The position numbers were made by a program, and so were the translations under genes. 64,000 nucleotides of DNA from contig CAKKQC010000021.1 of NCBI GenBank assembly GCA_919901855.1, positions 215,543-279,542 on the forward strand. Direction: 5' to 3'. The notes under the pieces were generated by a model. That model saw only the letters and a list, made by a program, of their open reading frames with translations, made no database searches and was not told the DNA's origin. Within the stretch, counting starts at the first letter, position 1; each line of letters starts with the position of its first letter. Origin of the DNA: a bacterium. GTDB taxonomy: Bacteria; Oederibacteriota; CAKKQC01. Positions 10,078 through 18,855 of the stretch are shown piece by piece.

Positions 10078-11591
10078 TCCCTGGCGGGGCGGACCATCCC
10101 CTTCTTGAGGTCCGTGGGGTAACCAAGCGGTTTCCCGGCGTTCTGGCCCTCGACGGCGTGAACCTTACGGTCAAGGCCGGAGAGGTGGTGGGACTGGTCG
10201 GGGAAAACGGGGCGGGCAAGTCCACGCTCATGAACCTCTTGGGCGGTGTCCACCAGCCCGACGCGGGCTCGATTGTCATCGACGGCCGGCCGGTCGAGAT
10301 CCGGTCCGCGCGCGCCTCGATCGCGCTGGGAATCGGGTTCATCCACCAGGAGTTGACGGTACTGGACAACCTGGACGCGCCGGGGAACATCCTGCTGGGA
10401 CGCGAGCCGGTGCGCGGCGGTCCGTTGCGGCTCCTGGATCGCGCGGCGATGCTTTCGGCGGCGCGGGAACCGCTGGCGCGCCTGGGGATCGCGGCTTCCC
10501 CCGGCGTGCCGCTCAGGGACCTTTCGCTCGCCCAGCGGCAGATGGTCGAGATCGCCAAGGTCCTTTCGAGGCATGCCCGCCTGATCATCATGGACGAGCC
10601 CACCAGCCGGCTCACTCCGGCGGAGACGGACCGGCTGCTTGCGGTGGTACGCGACCTGAAGGCGCAAGGAGCGGGCGTGATCCTGATCTCGCACCGGCTC
10701 GGGGAGGTCGGGGCGTGCGCGGACCGGGTGGTGGTCCTGCGGGACGGACGCAACGCGGGCGAGCTGGCGCGCCAGGAGATCTCTCACGACCGGATGGTCC
10801 GGCTCATGGTCGGGCGGGAGCTGGCCCGGGCTCCCGCGCGGGCGGCCCTGCCGGAGCGGGCCCCGGCGCTCGAGGTGCGGGGGTTGGTGGTCCGGGCCCG
10901 GCCGCAGTGCGCGGTGAGCTTCGAGGTGGCCGCCGGGGAGATCCTGGGACTCGCGGGGCTCGTGGGGGCGGGGCGCTCGGAGCTGGCGCAGGCGCTGTTC
11001 GGGATCGATCCTCCGCTCGCGGGGGACATCCTCGTGGACGGCCGGCCGGTCGCGGTTCGCTTCCCCCGTGACGCGATCGCGGCGGGGATCGCGCTCGTTC
11101 CCGAGGACCGGCACACCGCGGGGCTCGTCGTGGAAATGACGGTGCGGGAGAACCTGACGCTTGCCTGCCTCGGGCAGTTCACGAGGATTGGGCTGATCCG
11201 GGCGAAGCCGGAGAAGGATTTCGCCCGCGGTCGGTGCGCGGCGCTCGCGATCCGGACGCCCTCGGTGGAGGCTCCGGTTCAAAGCCTGAGCGGCGGCAAC
11301 CAGCAGAAGGTCGCGGTCGGCAAGTGGCTTTCCCCCCCTCCCCGGGTACTGATCCTGGACGAGCCGACGCGGGGGGTTGACGTGGGGGCGAAGGCCGAGA
11401 TCTATTCCCTCATGCGGGATCTGGTGGAAGGAGGCGTCGGAATACTGATGATCAGCTCCGACATGGAGGAGGTGCTGGGGGTCAGCGACCGGGTTGCGGT
11501 GATGCACGAGGGACGGCTCGCGGGAGTCCTGGGGCGCGACGCGTTCGGGGAGGAGGCGGTGATGCGACTGGCGGTGGGGAGCGCGGGATGA
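10074..11591 (+). CDS. sugar ABC transporter ATPase (RbsA type, two ABC domains)
   Basis: A 505-aa protein with two tandem nucleotide-binding domains. Domain 1: Walker A 'GENGAGKST', signature-like 'LSLAQRQM', Walker B 'LIIMDEPTS'. Domain 2: degenerate Walker A 'GLVGAGRSEL', signature 'LSGGNQQK', Walker B 'VLILDEPTRGVD'. A degenerate second Walker A is normal for RbsA/MglA/XylG proteins. It powers import through the permease encoded next. The start at 10074 gives ATGA overlap with the binding protein and begins just before the first conserved strand ('LLEVRGVTKRF'); the stop overlaps the permease start in the same way. Confidence 0.93.
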   Translation: MIPGGADHPLLEVRGVTKRFPGVLALDGVNLTVKAGEVVGLVGENGAGKSTLMNLLGGVHQPDAGSIVIDGRPVEIRSARASIALGIGFIHQELTVLDNLDAPGNILLGREPVRGGPLRLLDRAAMLSAAREPLARLGIAASPGVPLRDLSLAQRQMVEIAKVLSRHARLIIMDEPTSRLTPAETDRLLAVVRDLKAQGAGVILISHRLGEVGACADRVVVLRDGRNAGELARQEISHDRMVRLMVGRELARAPARAALPERAPALEVRGLVVRARPQCAVSFEVAAGEILGLAGLVGAGRSELAQALFGIDPPLAGDILVDGRPVAVRFPRDAIAAGIALVPEDRHTAGLVVEMTVRENLTLACLGQFTRIGLIRAKPEKDFARGRCAALAIRTPSVEAPVQSLSGGNQQKVAVGKWLSPPPRVLILDEPTRGVDVGAKAEIYSLMRDLVEGGVGILMISSDMEEVLGVSDRVAVMHEGRLAGVLGRDAFGEEAVMRLAVGSAG

Positions 11592-12556
11592 GCCGCAAGG
11601 AGTTGGCCCTCGCGCTTCTGCTCGCCGTGCTGTGCGCGGCGACCGCGGCGCTCAACCCGCGGTTCCTGGGGGTGGACAATCTTCAGAACATGGCCCGCCT
11701 GACCGGGCTGTTCGGCATCTTCAGCATCGGGCTCGGGGCGGCGATCATCACGGGGGGGATCGACCTTTCGGTGGGCTCGTTGTTCGCGCTCCAGGGCGTT
11801 CTGCTGGCGATGGCCCTGCGCGAGTGGAACTGGGGCTGGGCGGTCGCGGTGGCGGCGGCGCTGGCGGGGCCGGCCGCGCTGGGCTGGCTGCACGGCTGGC
11901 TGGTGGTGCGGATGCGGCTACAGCCGTTCATCGTGACGCTGTGCGGCCTCCTCGTGTACCGCGGCGCGGCACGGTTCCTGGCGAACGATGAGACCAAGGG
12001 CTTCGGGAGCGGGAACTTCGGGCCCCTGCGGGCGCTGGCCGCCGGCGACGTACTGGGCGTGCCGATGTCCTTCGTCCTGCTGCTGGCGGTGGCGGCCGTA
12101 ACGGGTGTCCTCCTGAACCGCTCGGTGTACGGGCGCTGGCTCCTGGCGACCGGGCGCAACGAAGAGGCGGCGCGTTATTCGGGCGTTCCCACGGCGCGCG
12201 TGATCATGGGCGCGTACGTGGTCTCCGGTGCGCTGGCGGGCGTTTCGGGAATCCTGATCGCGTTCTACACCAACTCGATCTCTCCCGCCTCCCACGGCAA
12301 CTTCTACGAGTTGTACGGCATTGCCGCGGCCGTCCTGGGCGGCTGTACCCTGCGCGGCGGCGAGGGCTCCGTGACCGGTATCGTGATCGGCACCGCGATC
12401 CTGCAGGTGCTTCAGAACCTGGTCAACCTTCTGGGCATTCCCAGCTCCCTCAACTTCGCGGTGATGGGGGCGGTCATCCTGCTCGGCGTCCTCGCCGACG
12501 AGCTGGTGGGGAGGTGGAGGCCGGGAGGCGGGGGCGGGCGGCCCAACTCGACTTGA
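11588..12556 (+). CDS. sugar ABC transporter permease (RbsC type)
   Basis: A 322-aa membrane protein with about nine hydrophobic segments. The block 'GGIDLSVGSLFAL' (residues ~56-68) and 'ALAGVSGILIAFY' are hallmarks of the branched-chain/ribose permease family. It forms the inner-membrane channel of the importer encoded by 9121-11591, with which it overlaps by ATGA. The gene ends 34 bp before the zinc dehydrogenase, so read-through into the dehydrogenase/reductase pair is likely. No separate sugar kinase is seen beside it, consistent with oxidation of the imported sugar rather than immediate phosphorylation (inference). Confidence 0.92.
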   Translation: MSRKELALALLLAVLCAATAALNPRFLGVDNLQNMARLTGLFGIFSIGLGAAIITGGIDLSVGSLFALQGVLLAMALREWNWGWAVAVAAALAGPAALGWLHGWLVVRMRLQPFIVTLCGLLVYRGAARFLANDETKGFGSGNFGPLRALAAGDVLGVPMSFVLLLAVAAVTGVLLNRSVYGRWLLATGRNEEAARYSGVPTARVIMGAYVVSGALAGVSGILIAFYTNSISPASHGNFYELYGIAAAVLGGCTLRGGEGSVTGIVIGTAILQVLQNLVNLLGIPSSLNFAVMGAVILLGVLADELVGRWRPGGGGGRPNST

Positions 12557-12590
12557 TAGGATCGAATCAATTCGGACGAGGAGGAGGACA

Positions 12591-13682
12591 ATGGATATCC
12601 CGCGGAAGATGAAGGGTGCCGTTCTGCCCGGGAACAGCGCCGTCGTGATCAGGGAATACGACGTGCCCGAACCCGGGCATGGCGAAGTGCTCATCAGGAT
12701 CAAGTCGTCCACGATCTGCGGGAGCGACATCCGCGCGATATACCGCGAGCACCTGGGCAAGGGGCCGGAGGGGTACCGGGGGGTGATCGCGGGCCACGAG
12801 CCGTGCGGGCAGATCGTCCGTGCCGGCCCGGGGATGCGCCGGTTCAAGGAGGGCGACCGGGTCATCGTCTACCACATCTCGGGGTGCGGGGTGTGCTACG
12901 ACTGCCGGCGCGGCTACATGATCAGTTGCACGAGCCCGGAGTTCCGCCGAGCCTACGGGTGGCAGAGGGACGGCGGGATGGCGGAGTACATGCTCGCGGA
13001 GGAGAAGGACCTGGTCGCCCTTCCCGGGTTCCTGACCTACACCGACGGCGCGCAGGTCGCGTGCGGCTTCGGGACGGCGTACGAGGGCCTGCGGAAGGTC
13101 GGCGTGTCGGGCGACGATGCGGTGCTGGTGACGGGTCTCGGGCCGGTGGGGCTCGCGACCCTGATGCTCGCCAAGGCGATGGGGGCGCGGATGCTGATAG
13201 GCGCCGACGTGGTCCCCGAGCGCCTCGACCTCGCGCGGCGGCTGGGCCTCGCCCGCCACGTCCTCGTGTCCGGCCCGGACACCGTCGGCGAGGTCAGGAA
13301 GATCACGGGCGGGGCGGGCTGCGAGCGGACCGTCGACTGCTCCGCCAACGACCAGGCGCGCCTCCTCTGCATCCAGGCGGCGCGGAGGTGGGGCCGGATA
13401 TGCTTCATCGGCGAGGGGGGGACGGTGTCCTTCCAGCCCAGTCCGGACATCATCCACGACCAGAAGAGGATATACGGGAGCTGGGTGACCAGCACCTGGC
13501 TGATGGAGGAGCTGGCGGAGCGGCTGGCGGCGTGGGAGCTGCACCCCGACGCCCTCGTGACGCACCGGTTCCCGCTGGGCCGGGCCGGAGACGCCTACGC
13601 CCTCATGGCGGGCGGGAAGTGCGGCAAGGTCGCCGTCGCCTTCGACGAGGAACTGGCCCCGGCCGGGAAGGGGGCGGCATGA
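12591..13682 (+). CDS. zinc-dependent medium-chain alcohol/polyol dehydrogenase
   Basis: A 363-aa MDR-family enzyme. Catalytic zinc ligands: Cys43 ('ICGSD') and His69-Glu70 ('AGHEP'). Structural zinc cysteines lie in 'GCGVCYDC' and 'MISC' (~97-113). The Rossmann fold is marked by 'GLGPVGLA'. The closest family types are sorbitol/threonine/L-fuconate-pathway dehydrogenases that oxidise a secondary alcohol with NAD(P)+. A GAGGAGGAGG ribosome-binding site precedes the ATG. The stop overlaps the aldo-keto reductase start (ATGA), so the two make one redox unit that probably handles a sugar delivered by the upstream transporter. The substrate is not determinable from sequence. Confidence 0.9.
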   Translation: MDIPRKMKGAVLPGNSAVVIREYDVPEPGHGEVLIRIKSSTICGSDIRAIYREHLGKGPEGYRGVIAGHEPCGQIVRAGPGMRRFKEGDRVIVYHISGCGVCYDCRRGYMISCTSPEFRRAYGWQRDGGMAEYMLAEEKDLVALPGFLTYTDGAQVACGFGTAYEGLRKVGVSGDDAVLVTGLGPVGLATLMLAKAMGARMLIGADVVPERLDLARRLGLARHVLVSGPDTVGEVRKITGGAGCERTVDCSANDQARLLCIQAARRWGRICFIGEGGTVSFQPSPDIIHDQKRIYGSWVTSTWLMEELAERLAAWELHPDALVTHRFPLGRAGDAYALMAGGKCGKVAVAFDEELAPAGKGAA

Positions 13683-14701
13683 AGCCCGGCGACGGCGTGG
13701 ACCCCGGCCAGGTCCCGTTCCGGACCCTCTACACCGGGGCCAGGATGCCCGGGGTCGGGCTGGGGACATTCGGGTCCGACCACGCGTCGCCCGCCGCCGT
13801 GGGATCCGCGGTTCGCGCCGCCATCCGCGCGGGCTACCGGCACATCGACTGCGCGTCGGTATACGGCAACGAGGCCGAGGTCGGGGCCGCCATCCGCGAG
13901 GCCGTCCGCGACGGCGTCGTGCGGCGCGAGGATCTCTGGATAACCTCGAAAGTCTGGAACGACATGCACGGGAAGCGGAACGTCATGCTCTCGTGCGCGA
14001 GGTCGCTCAGGGACCTCGGACTCGACTACCTCGACATGTGCCTCGTCCACTGGCCGTTCCCGAACACCCACTCCGCGGGTTGCTCCGTCGACGCCCGGAG
14101 CCCCGACGCCCGGGCGTATCTCCACGAGGAGTACATGGAAACCTGGGGGGCGATGGAGCGGCTGGTGGGCATGGGGATGACAAGGCACGCCGGCACTTCG
14201 AACATGACCGTGCCGAAACTCAGGCTGGTGCTCCGGGACGCCCGGATCAGGCCCGCCTGTGAGGAGATGGAACTGCACCCGCACTTCCAGCAGCAGGAGC
14301 TCTTCGACTTCGTGACGGCCAGCGGGATGGTCCCGGTGGGCTATTCCCCCGTCGGCTCGCCAGCGCGGCCGGAGCGGGACAGGACGCCGGACGACACGGT
14401 CGACGTCGAGGACCCCGTCGTGAGGAGGATCGCGGCGGCGCATGGGATCCACCCGGCGACGCTGTGCGTGAAGTGGGGGGCGCAGCGGGGCCATGTGCCC
14501 ATCCCCTTCACCACCAGCCTGGCCCACGGCCTCGAGAACCTGCGGTGCGTGACAACCCCGCCCCTGAGCGCGGCCGAGATGGAGGCAATCGCGGGCATCG
14601 ACAGGAACTGCCGGCTCATCAAGGGCCACGTCTTCCTGTGGAAGGACGGCCAGACCTGGGAGGCCCTCTGGGACACGGACGGAAGGATCACCCCGCCGTA
14701 G
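13679..14701 (+). CDS. aldo-keto reductase
   Basis: A 340-aa AKR-family TIM barrel. The complete catalytic tetrad is visible: Asp57, Tyr62 ('DCASVYGNE'), Lys91 ('TSKVW') and His124 ('LVHWP'). The cofactor loop is represented by 'VPIPFTTS', where the usual 'IPKS' is altered to 'IPFT', which may change the NADPH-phosphate contact. It interconverts sugar aldehydes or ketones and alcohols. Its start lies in the dehydrogenase stop (ATGA). The C-terminus ('FLWKDGQTWEALWD') matches plant-type sugar/aldehyde reductases. It is the last gene of this + strand run; a 278-bp gap follows. Confidence 0.92.
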   Translation: MKPGDGVDPGQVPFRTLYTGARMPGVGLGTFGSDHASPAAVGSAVRAAIRAGYRHIDCASVYGNEAEVGAAIREAVRDGVVRREDLWITSKVWNDMHGKRNVMLSCARSLRDLGLDYLDMCLVHWPFPNTHSAGCSVDARSPDARAYLHEEYMETWGAMERLVGMGMTRHAGTSNMTVPKLRLVLRDARIRPACEEMELHPHFQQQELFDFVTASGMVPVGYSPVGSPARPERDRTPDDTVDVEDPVVRRIAAAHGIHPATLCVKWGAQRGHVPIPFTTSLAHGLENLRCVTTPPLSAAEMEAIAGIDRNCRLIKGHVFLWKDGQTWEALWDTDGRITPP

Positions 14702-14979
14702 TCGGGAAGCGCCACACATTGGGACCCCGTCGTACTTCGTGAGGGCGTATCGCCGGGTCCACGGTGTCACTCCTGGCGATTTCGTGCGGCGCCGCTCCGC
14801 CTGACGGGAAGGGAACTTCCGTAGAAAAGTACCATCGTTCGGCATGAAAGTGCCATGACCCGCGCGTGTTCCTGCGCATGCCGCGGGTTATGATTTCTCG
14901 GGCTGGCGGTTCGCGGGAGCTCCGCCGGTCCCGGGCTATTACCATGACGACTGGGGGGGCAGACGAGGAGATCGAGTTG
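14702..14979. promoter_or_regulatory. intergenic region with paired AAAGTRCCAT direct repeats
   Basis: No convincing gene is seen in this 278-bp gap. It holds a weak inverted repeat (ATCGCC ... GGCGAT, near 14746-14775) that could end transcription from the reductase. Two near-identical decamers, AAAGTACCAT (14826-14835) and AAAGTGCCAT (14847-14856), are 21 bp apart start to start, i.e. two helical turns. Such spacing suits a regulator dimer controlling the large surface-protein gene; this is inference only. A GAGGAG ribosome-binding site closes the region at 14965-14970. Confidence 0.3.
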
Positions 14980-17900
14980 GTGAAGCGTGTCCGGGCGGCG
15001 GTCCTGGCGGCGTGCTGGCTGGTCATGGCTGGCGCGGCGCGGGCCAACTACTTCAACGACGCCTACGCGTCGTCCGTGCCCCCGTTCAGCGACATCGACA
15101 CCCTGTTCCCCAACTGGCTCCAGGCGCCTGCCGCGGTCTTCACGCTCGACGACTGCGACGCCACGATCTGCACGTGGTGCACGACCGACCAGATCGTCGG
15201 GCTCACGATCCTGAACTACGGCACCGCCTCGGGTAGCCCGACGGGCGACATCCGGTACGTCTACTTCGACGTCGTCTGCGGGTCGAAGACCAACATCGCG
15301 GTGCAGACGATGACCTGGGCCGGCAACTGGACCATCGGGGCCCAGGTCTTCCCGGCGTGGACTTGGGGCGGCGGGCCCCTGGTGATGTTGAACGTCTGCG
15401 ACGGTCCCTCGTGGGGCTGTTCGTGCTACCCGAACATCATGACCTACGTGGACATCGGGCCGTGCCCGGGCGACGGCGAGACGGTGGAGCTGGGGCTCGG
15501 GTTCAACGATACCGTGAACCCGGCCTGGCCGGGGGGCGTGTTCGATTCCTGCGGGTCGGCCGGCAACTGGGGTCCGACGTCGGACCCCGCGCCGAAGACG
15601 ATCCGGTACTCGATGAAGAGCGTGAACCTGGACGTGGCGGCGCCGGGGGACACCCTCCTCTATACGATCTTCTACGGCAAGCCGAGCGCGGGACCCGTCT
15701 CCAACATGTGGATCATGGACACCCTGCCGGCGTTCATGCACTGGCTGGCCGGCGTGGGGTCGGTGCCCGACCCCGGGTACGACCCCGACCCCGGGCCGCC
15801 GACGCGCCTGCGCTGGACCATCCCCGGGCCGTTCACGACGACGGGGGGTGCGACGGGCATGATCGTCTTCGCGGCGACGATCGACTGGGGGAACGGGGAG
15901 GCCTTCGAGCCCGGGTCGGGCGACGCGGCGGCGCAGGAGGGCCAATGGCTGTTCAACAGCGTGCACACGTCCTGGGACCCGGCGGGCGGCTGTCCGGCGG
16001 GGCGGACCTCGAACACGGTGTCGACGGTAGTGAAGCGGTACTACTTCTGGCTGCTGGGGGACCAGGACATCCTCTTCGCCCCCCGGATCGGCCAGCCGGA
16101 CGACGAGATCATCTACTCCCTGTTCGTGAAGAACATCTCGTCGTCGAAGACGTGGTGGAAGGTCAACATCTGGGATACGGTGCCCGCCCAGCTCGACTCG
16201 TGGAGCCAGGACCAGGGGATCGAGGACCCGTGCACGGGCTGGACGATGACGCCGTCGGGGTGCGCGGCGGCGAGCCCGGGGAAGGTGGTGACGGGGGCGA
16301 AGAACACGATCCTGACGTGGCAGTTGGACCTGCCGCCGGGGTTCACGCTCACGGTGCGGTGGAAGGGCAAGGTGCGGCAGTCGACGACGGTCGGGACCAT
16401 CATGATCGACCAGGCGTCGATCCTCGCGGCCGGGCGGACGGGGGTCGTGGGGGGCACGGGGTCGGCGCAGAGCCTGCGGTCGTTCACGCACCAGGCCAGC
16501 GTAGTGCTCCGCACCACGTTCGTGAGCTACGTCGGATGGGCGGCCGGCGACAACGGGTCGTTCAAGGGGTGCGTCAACCAGACTTACTTCATCTCGTTCT
16601 ACCCGCTGAACAAGGCCTGCGACTTCCAGCTTTACAAGAAGTGGTGCTGTGCGGCGGCGCCCTGCGACGTCACGTGCGCGGGCTTCGCCGCCGTGGGCGG
16701 GGTCAGCCCCAAGATCGACGTCTTCGCGGGGACGTGCACGGGCGGGCCGCCGATCGACTGGGAGATGGGGTGCAAGGTCGAGCGGTCGCCGGCGCGGTAC
16801 ATCCCCAACGAGTTCGTAGCCGGGGCCCAGCCCGCGCTCTCGTTCAACTTCCTGCACAAGATGGTCTCGAACGCGCCCATGATCTGGGAGCTGTCCATGT
16901 GCCTCGCCGGGGGTAACCAGGACGCGAACACGTTCGCGGGGGCGACATCGCTGTCGTTCTGCGGGTTCATCGCCTATTCCTACCTTCGGACGCACGTGAC
17001 GGACATGACGATCGTGGACGACCTCTACTGCGTCAACACGGACGACGCGCAGCCGACCACGATCTTCATCTTCGCGTGGAATCCGGCCCTGCTCGACTGG
17101 GAGTTCACCAAGACGCAGGATGTCTGGAACGGGAGCCAGTGGGACTTCAACCCGACGGCCGCCAGCCACTACCGGGTCATCTCGTCGAACACGAAGCTCA
17201 TCATCCAGAAGGGGTGGATCGGCATCGGGGTGGGCGGCGCCTACAACGACCTGGGGACGCTCGCCCCGAACCGGGAGAACGGCGGGCTCGTGAACTTCGG
17301 AAACCCCGCGACCTTCTATCTCTTCTGCGGCAACCTGCCCGGCACGTCGGACGTCGCCGTCTTCCAGAACGTCGGGGCCGCGGCGCTCAACTACGAGGTC
17401 CGGCGGTACGTGCCGCTCGACCCGACGGCCAAGTCGCCGAACCCGAAGAACATATCCTCCGACCTCGTCGGCTACTCGGGGACCTGGACGCCCGTGCTGT
17501 GTTCCGGCACCGTGCCGGCGGGATTATTCGGCGTCAACAATCCGGAGATCTACGGCGACAACTACACGACCGGGTGCTTCGCGGTCCGGTACCGGCTCTA
17601 CAAGGCGACGTTCACCACGGGCAAGGGTCAGGCCTACTGCGGCCGCGCGATCGTGGACCAGTACTCGGGCGGATCCATGCTCCACGCGAGCGACGCGGCG
17701 ACGGCGGGTCAGCAGACCGGCCTGCAGTACTGGATCACGACATACCAGAGCGCGCACAACTCCGGGGGGTACGCGATCACGGATGTCGACGTCTTCGTGC
17801 CGAAGGTCAACTGCGGGGTCAACCTCTCCTCGGGGCTGAACACGGCCGGCCTCGCGGCGTCCGCGACCTACACAACGACGGACGTGGACCAGTGCATCGC

Positions 17901-18756
17901 GTTCCGGAGCGTCACGAACACGACGGCGCCGGTCACCCTGAACTGGAGGATCCAGGTCCAGGCCGGGGGTAACCCCGGCGACGTGATCGCCCAGTACATC
18001 GCGAGCAACATCGGGGAGAAGTTCTATACGGCGCCGTTCCTCCAGCGCGGCGTCTTCTACGACATCCAGGTGCCGCCCACGGTGTTCACGGGCGAGAGCT
18101 TCTGGATCACGATCGTGGTCGTGCAGGGGACGAGCGGGCAGACGAAGACCGACTACTGCGGCACCTCGAGCTTTACGTCGACGGATCCGCTGGCCAAGAT
18201 CCAGGGCTCGAACATGGACGCCTACAACTACACCTGGGACAGCAGCGGCGGCGGGTGCGGCTCGGCGCCGTACGACGACGGCGTCCACATCTTCGTCAAC
18301 GTGATCTTCACCAAGCTGGGCCTCCAGACCATGGTGGCCGGCGACACCGCGGACGGGACGATCACGGGACTGGCGACGATCATGGTCGTCGGCGCGGACG
18401 TGGAGCTGACGAAGTCGCCGCGGCTGGTGCTGGCGGCGTCGGCGGACACGGTGCAGTTCAAGGTCTGCTGGAGCAACTACTCGTCGGCGTCGGCGTTCAC
18501 GTTCGTGATCACGGACGCGGTGCCGATGGGGACGACGTTCGTGCCGGAGGCGGGCACGGCGGCGTTCAACTGCGGGACGACGGACGGGGTGGCGGTGACG
18601 GTGGCGTACTCGACGCAGGCGTCGGCGGCGCAGCCGCCGGCGGCGTCGTTCACGACCGGCAATCCGGTGGCGGGGTCGCGGTGGCTGAAGTGGACGGTAC
18701 CGATGGCGGGCGTCGAGACCTCGGGCTGCGCCTGCTACCGCATTGTCATTAACTGA
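14980..18756 (+). CDS. giant secreted DUF11-repeat, Cys-containing surface protein, copy 1
   Basis: A 1,258-aa protein of unknown function. The GTG at 14980 (or TTG at 14977), 9 bases after GAGGAG, gives a clean signal peptide cleaved after 'GAARA'. An N-terminal Cys-rich domain ('FPNW', 'TILNYGTA') runs to ~205. DUF11-type modules follow at ~207-352 ('AAPGDTLLYTIFYGK') and ~350-505 ('DDEIIYSLFVKN'). A long unrecognised central part (~505-1135) has many Cys, 'NRENGG' and 'YNYTWDSS'. A last DUF11-like module lies at ~1139-1258 ('VELTKSPRL...DAVPMGTTF'). No LPXTG, PEP-CTERM or type IX tail is seen. It is likely extracellular or outer-surface. A tandem paralogue follows. Confidence 0.75.
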   Translation: MKRVRAAVLAACWLVMAGAARANYFNDAYASSVPPFSDIDTLFPNWLQAPAAVFTLDDCDATICTWCTTDQIVGLTILNYGTASGSPTGDIRYVYFDVVCGSKTNIAVQTMTWAGNWTIGAQVFPAWTWGGGPLVMLNVCDGPSWGCSCYPNIMTYVDIGPCPGDGETVELGLGFNDTVNPAWPGGVFDSCGSAGNWGPTSDPAPKTIRYSMKSVNLDVAAPGDTLLYTIFYGKPSAGPVSNMWIMDTLPAFMHWLAGVGSVPDPGYDPDPGPPTRLRWTIPGPFTTTGGATGMIVFAATIDWGNGEAFEPGSGDAAAQEGQWLFNSVHTSWDPAGGCPAGRTSNTVSTVVKRYYFWLLGDQDILFAPRIGQPDDEIIYSLFVKNISSSKTWWKVNIWDTVPAQLDSWSQDQGIEDPCTGWTMTPSGCAAASPGKVVTGAKNTILTWQLDLPPGFTLTVRWKGKVRQSTTVGTIMIDQASILAAGRTGVVGGTGSAQSLRSFTHQASVVLRTTFVSYVGWAAGDNGSFKGCVNQTYFISFYPLNKACDFQLYKKWCCAAAPCDVTCAGFAAVGGVSPKIDVFAGTCTGGPPIDWEMGCKVERSPARYIPNEFVAGAQPALSFNFLHKMVSNAPMIWELSMCLAGGNQDANTFAGATSLSFCGFIAYSYLRTHVTDMTIVDDLYCVNTDDAQPTTIFIFAWNPALLDWEFTKTQDVWNGSQWDFNPTAASHYRVISSNTKLIIQKGWIGIGVGGAYNDLGTLAPNRENGGLVNFGNPATFYLFCGNLPGTSDVAVFQNVGAAALNYEVRRYVPLDPTAKSPNPKNISSDLVGYSGTWTPVLCSGTVPAGLFGVNNPEIYGDNYTTGCFAVRYRLYKATFTTGKGQAYCGRAIVDQYSGGSMLHASDAATAGQQTGLQYWITTYQSAHNSGGYAITDVDVFVPKVNCGVNLSSGLNTAGLAASATYTTTDVDQCIAFRSVTNTTAPVTLNWRIQVQAGGNPGDVIAQYIASNIGEKFYTAPFLQRGVFYDIQVPPTVFTGESFWITIVVVQGTSGQTKTDYCGTSSFTSTDPLAKIQGSNMDAYNYTWDSSGGGCGSAPYDDGVHIFVNVIFTKLGLQTMVAGDTADGTITGLATIMVVGADVELTKSPRLVLAASADTVQFKVCWSNYSSASAFTFVITDAVPMGTTFVPEAGTAAFNCGTTDGVAVTVAYSTQASAAQPPAASFTTGNPVAGSRWLKWTVPMAGVETSGCACYRIVIN

Positions 18757-18773
18757 CGCTCGAATAGCGCGCC

Positions 18774-18793
18774 GACCGCGTCCCGGCGCGGTC
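18774..18793 (+). terminator. GC hairpin between the two DUF11 genes
   Basis: A perfect 7-bp stem, GACCGCG / CGCGGTC, encloses a 6-base loop, 18 bases after the stop of copy 1; a second GC-rich near-palindrome (GGGGCCCC) follows. There is no U-tract, so it is either a weak or factor-assisted terminator, or an mRNA-stabilising hairpin between the paralogues. Confidence 0.4.
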
Positions 18794-18855
18794 TCCGGGG
18801 GCCCCTCCGGGCCAGTCTGCGCGTCCATCTCCTCCGGGGTCCCCAAGGCTATGCC

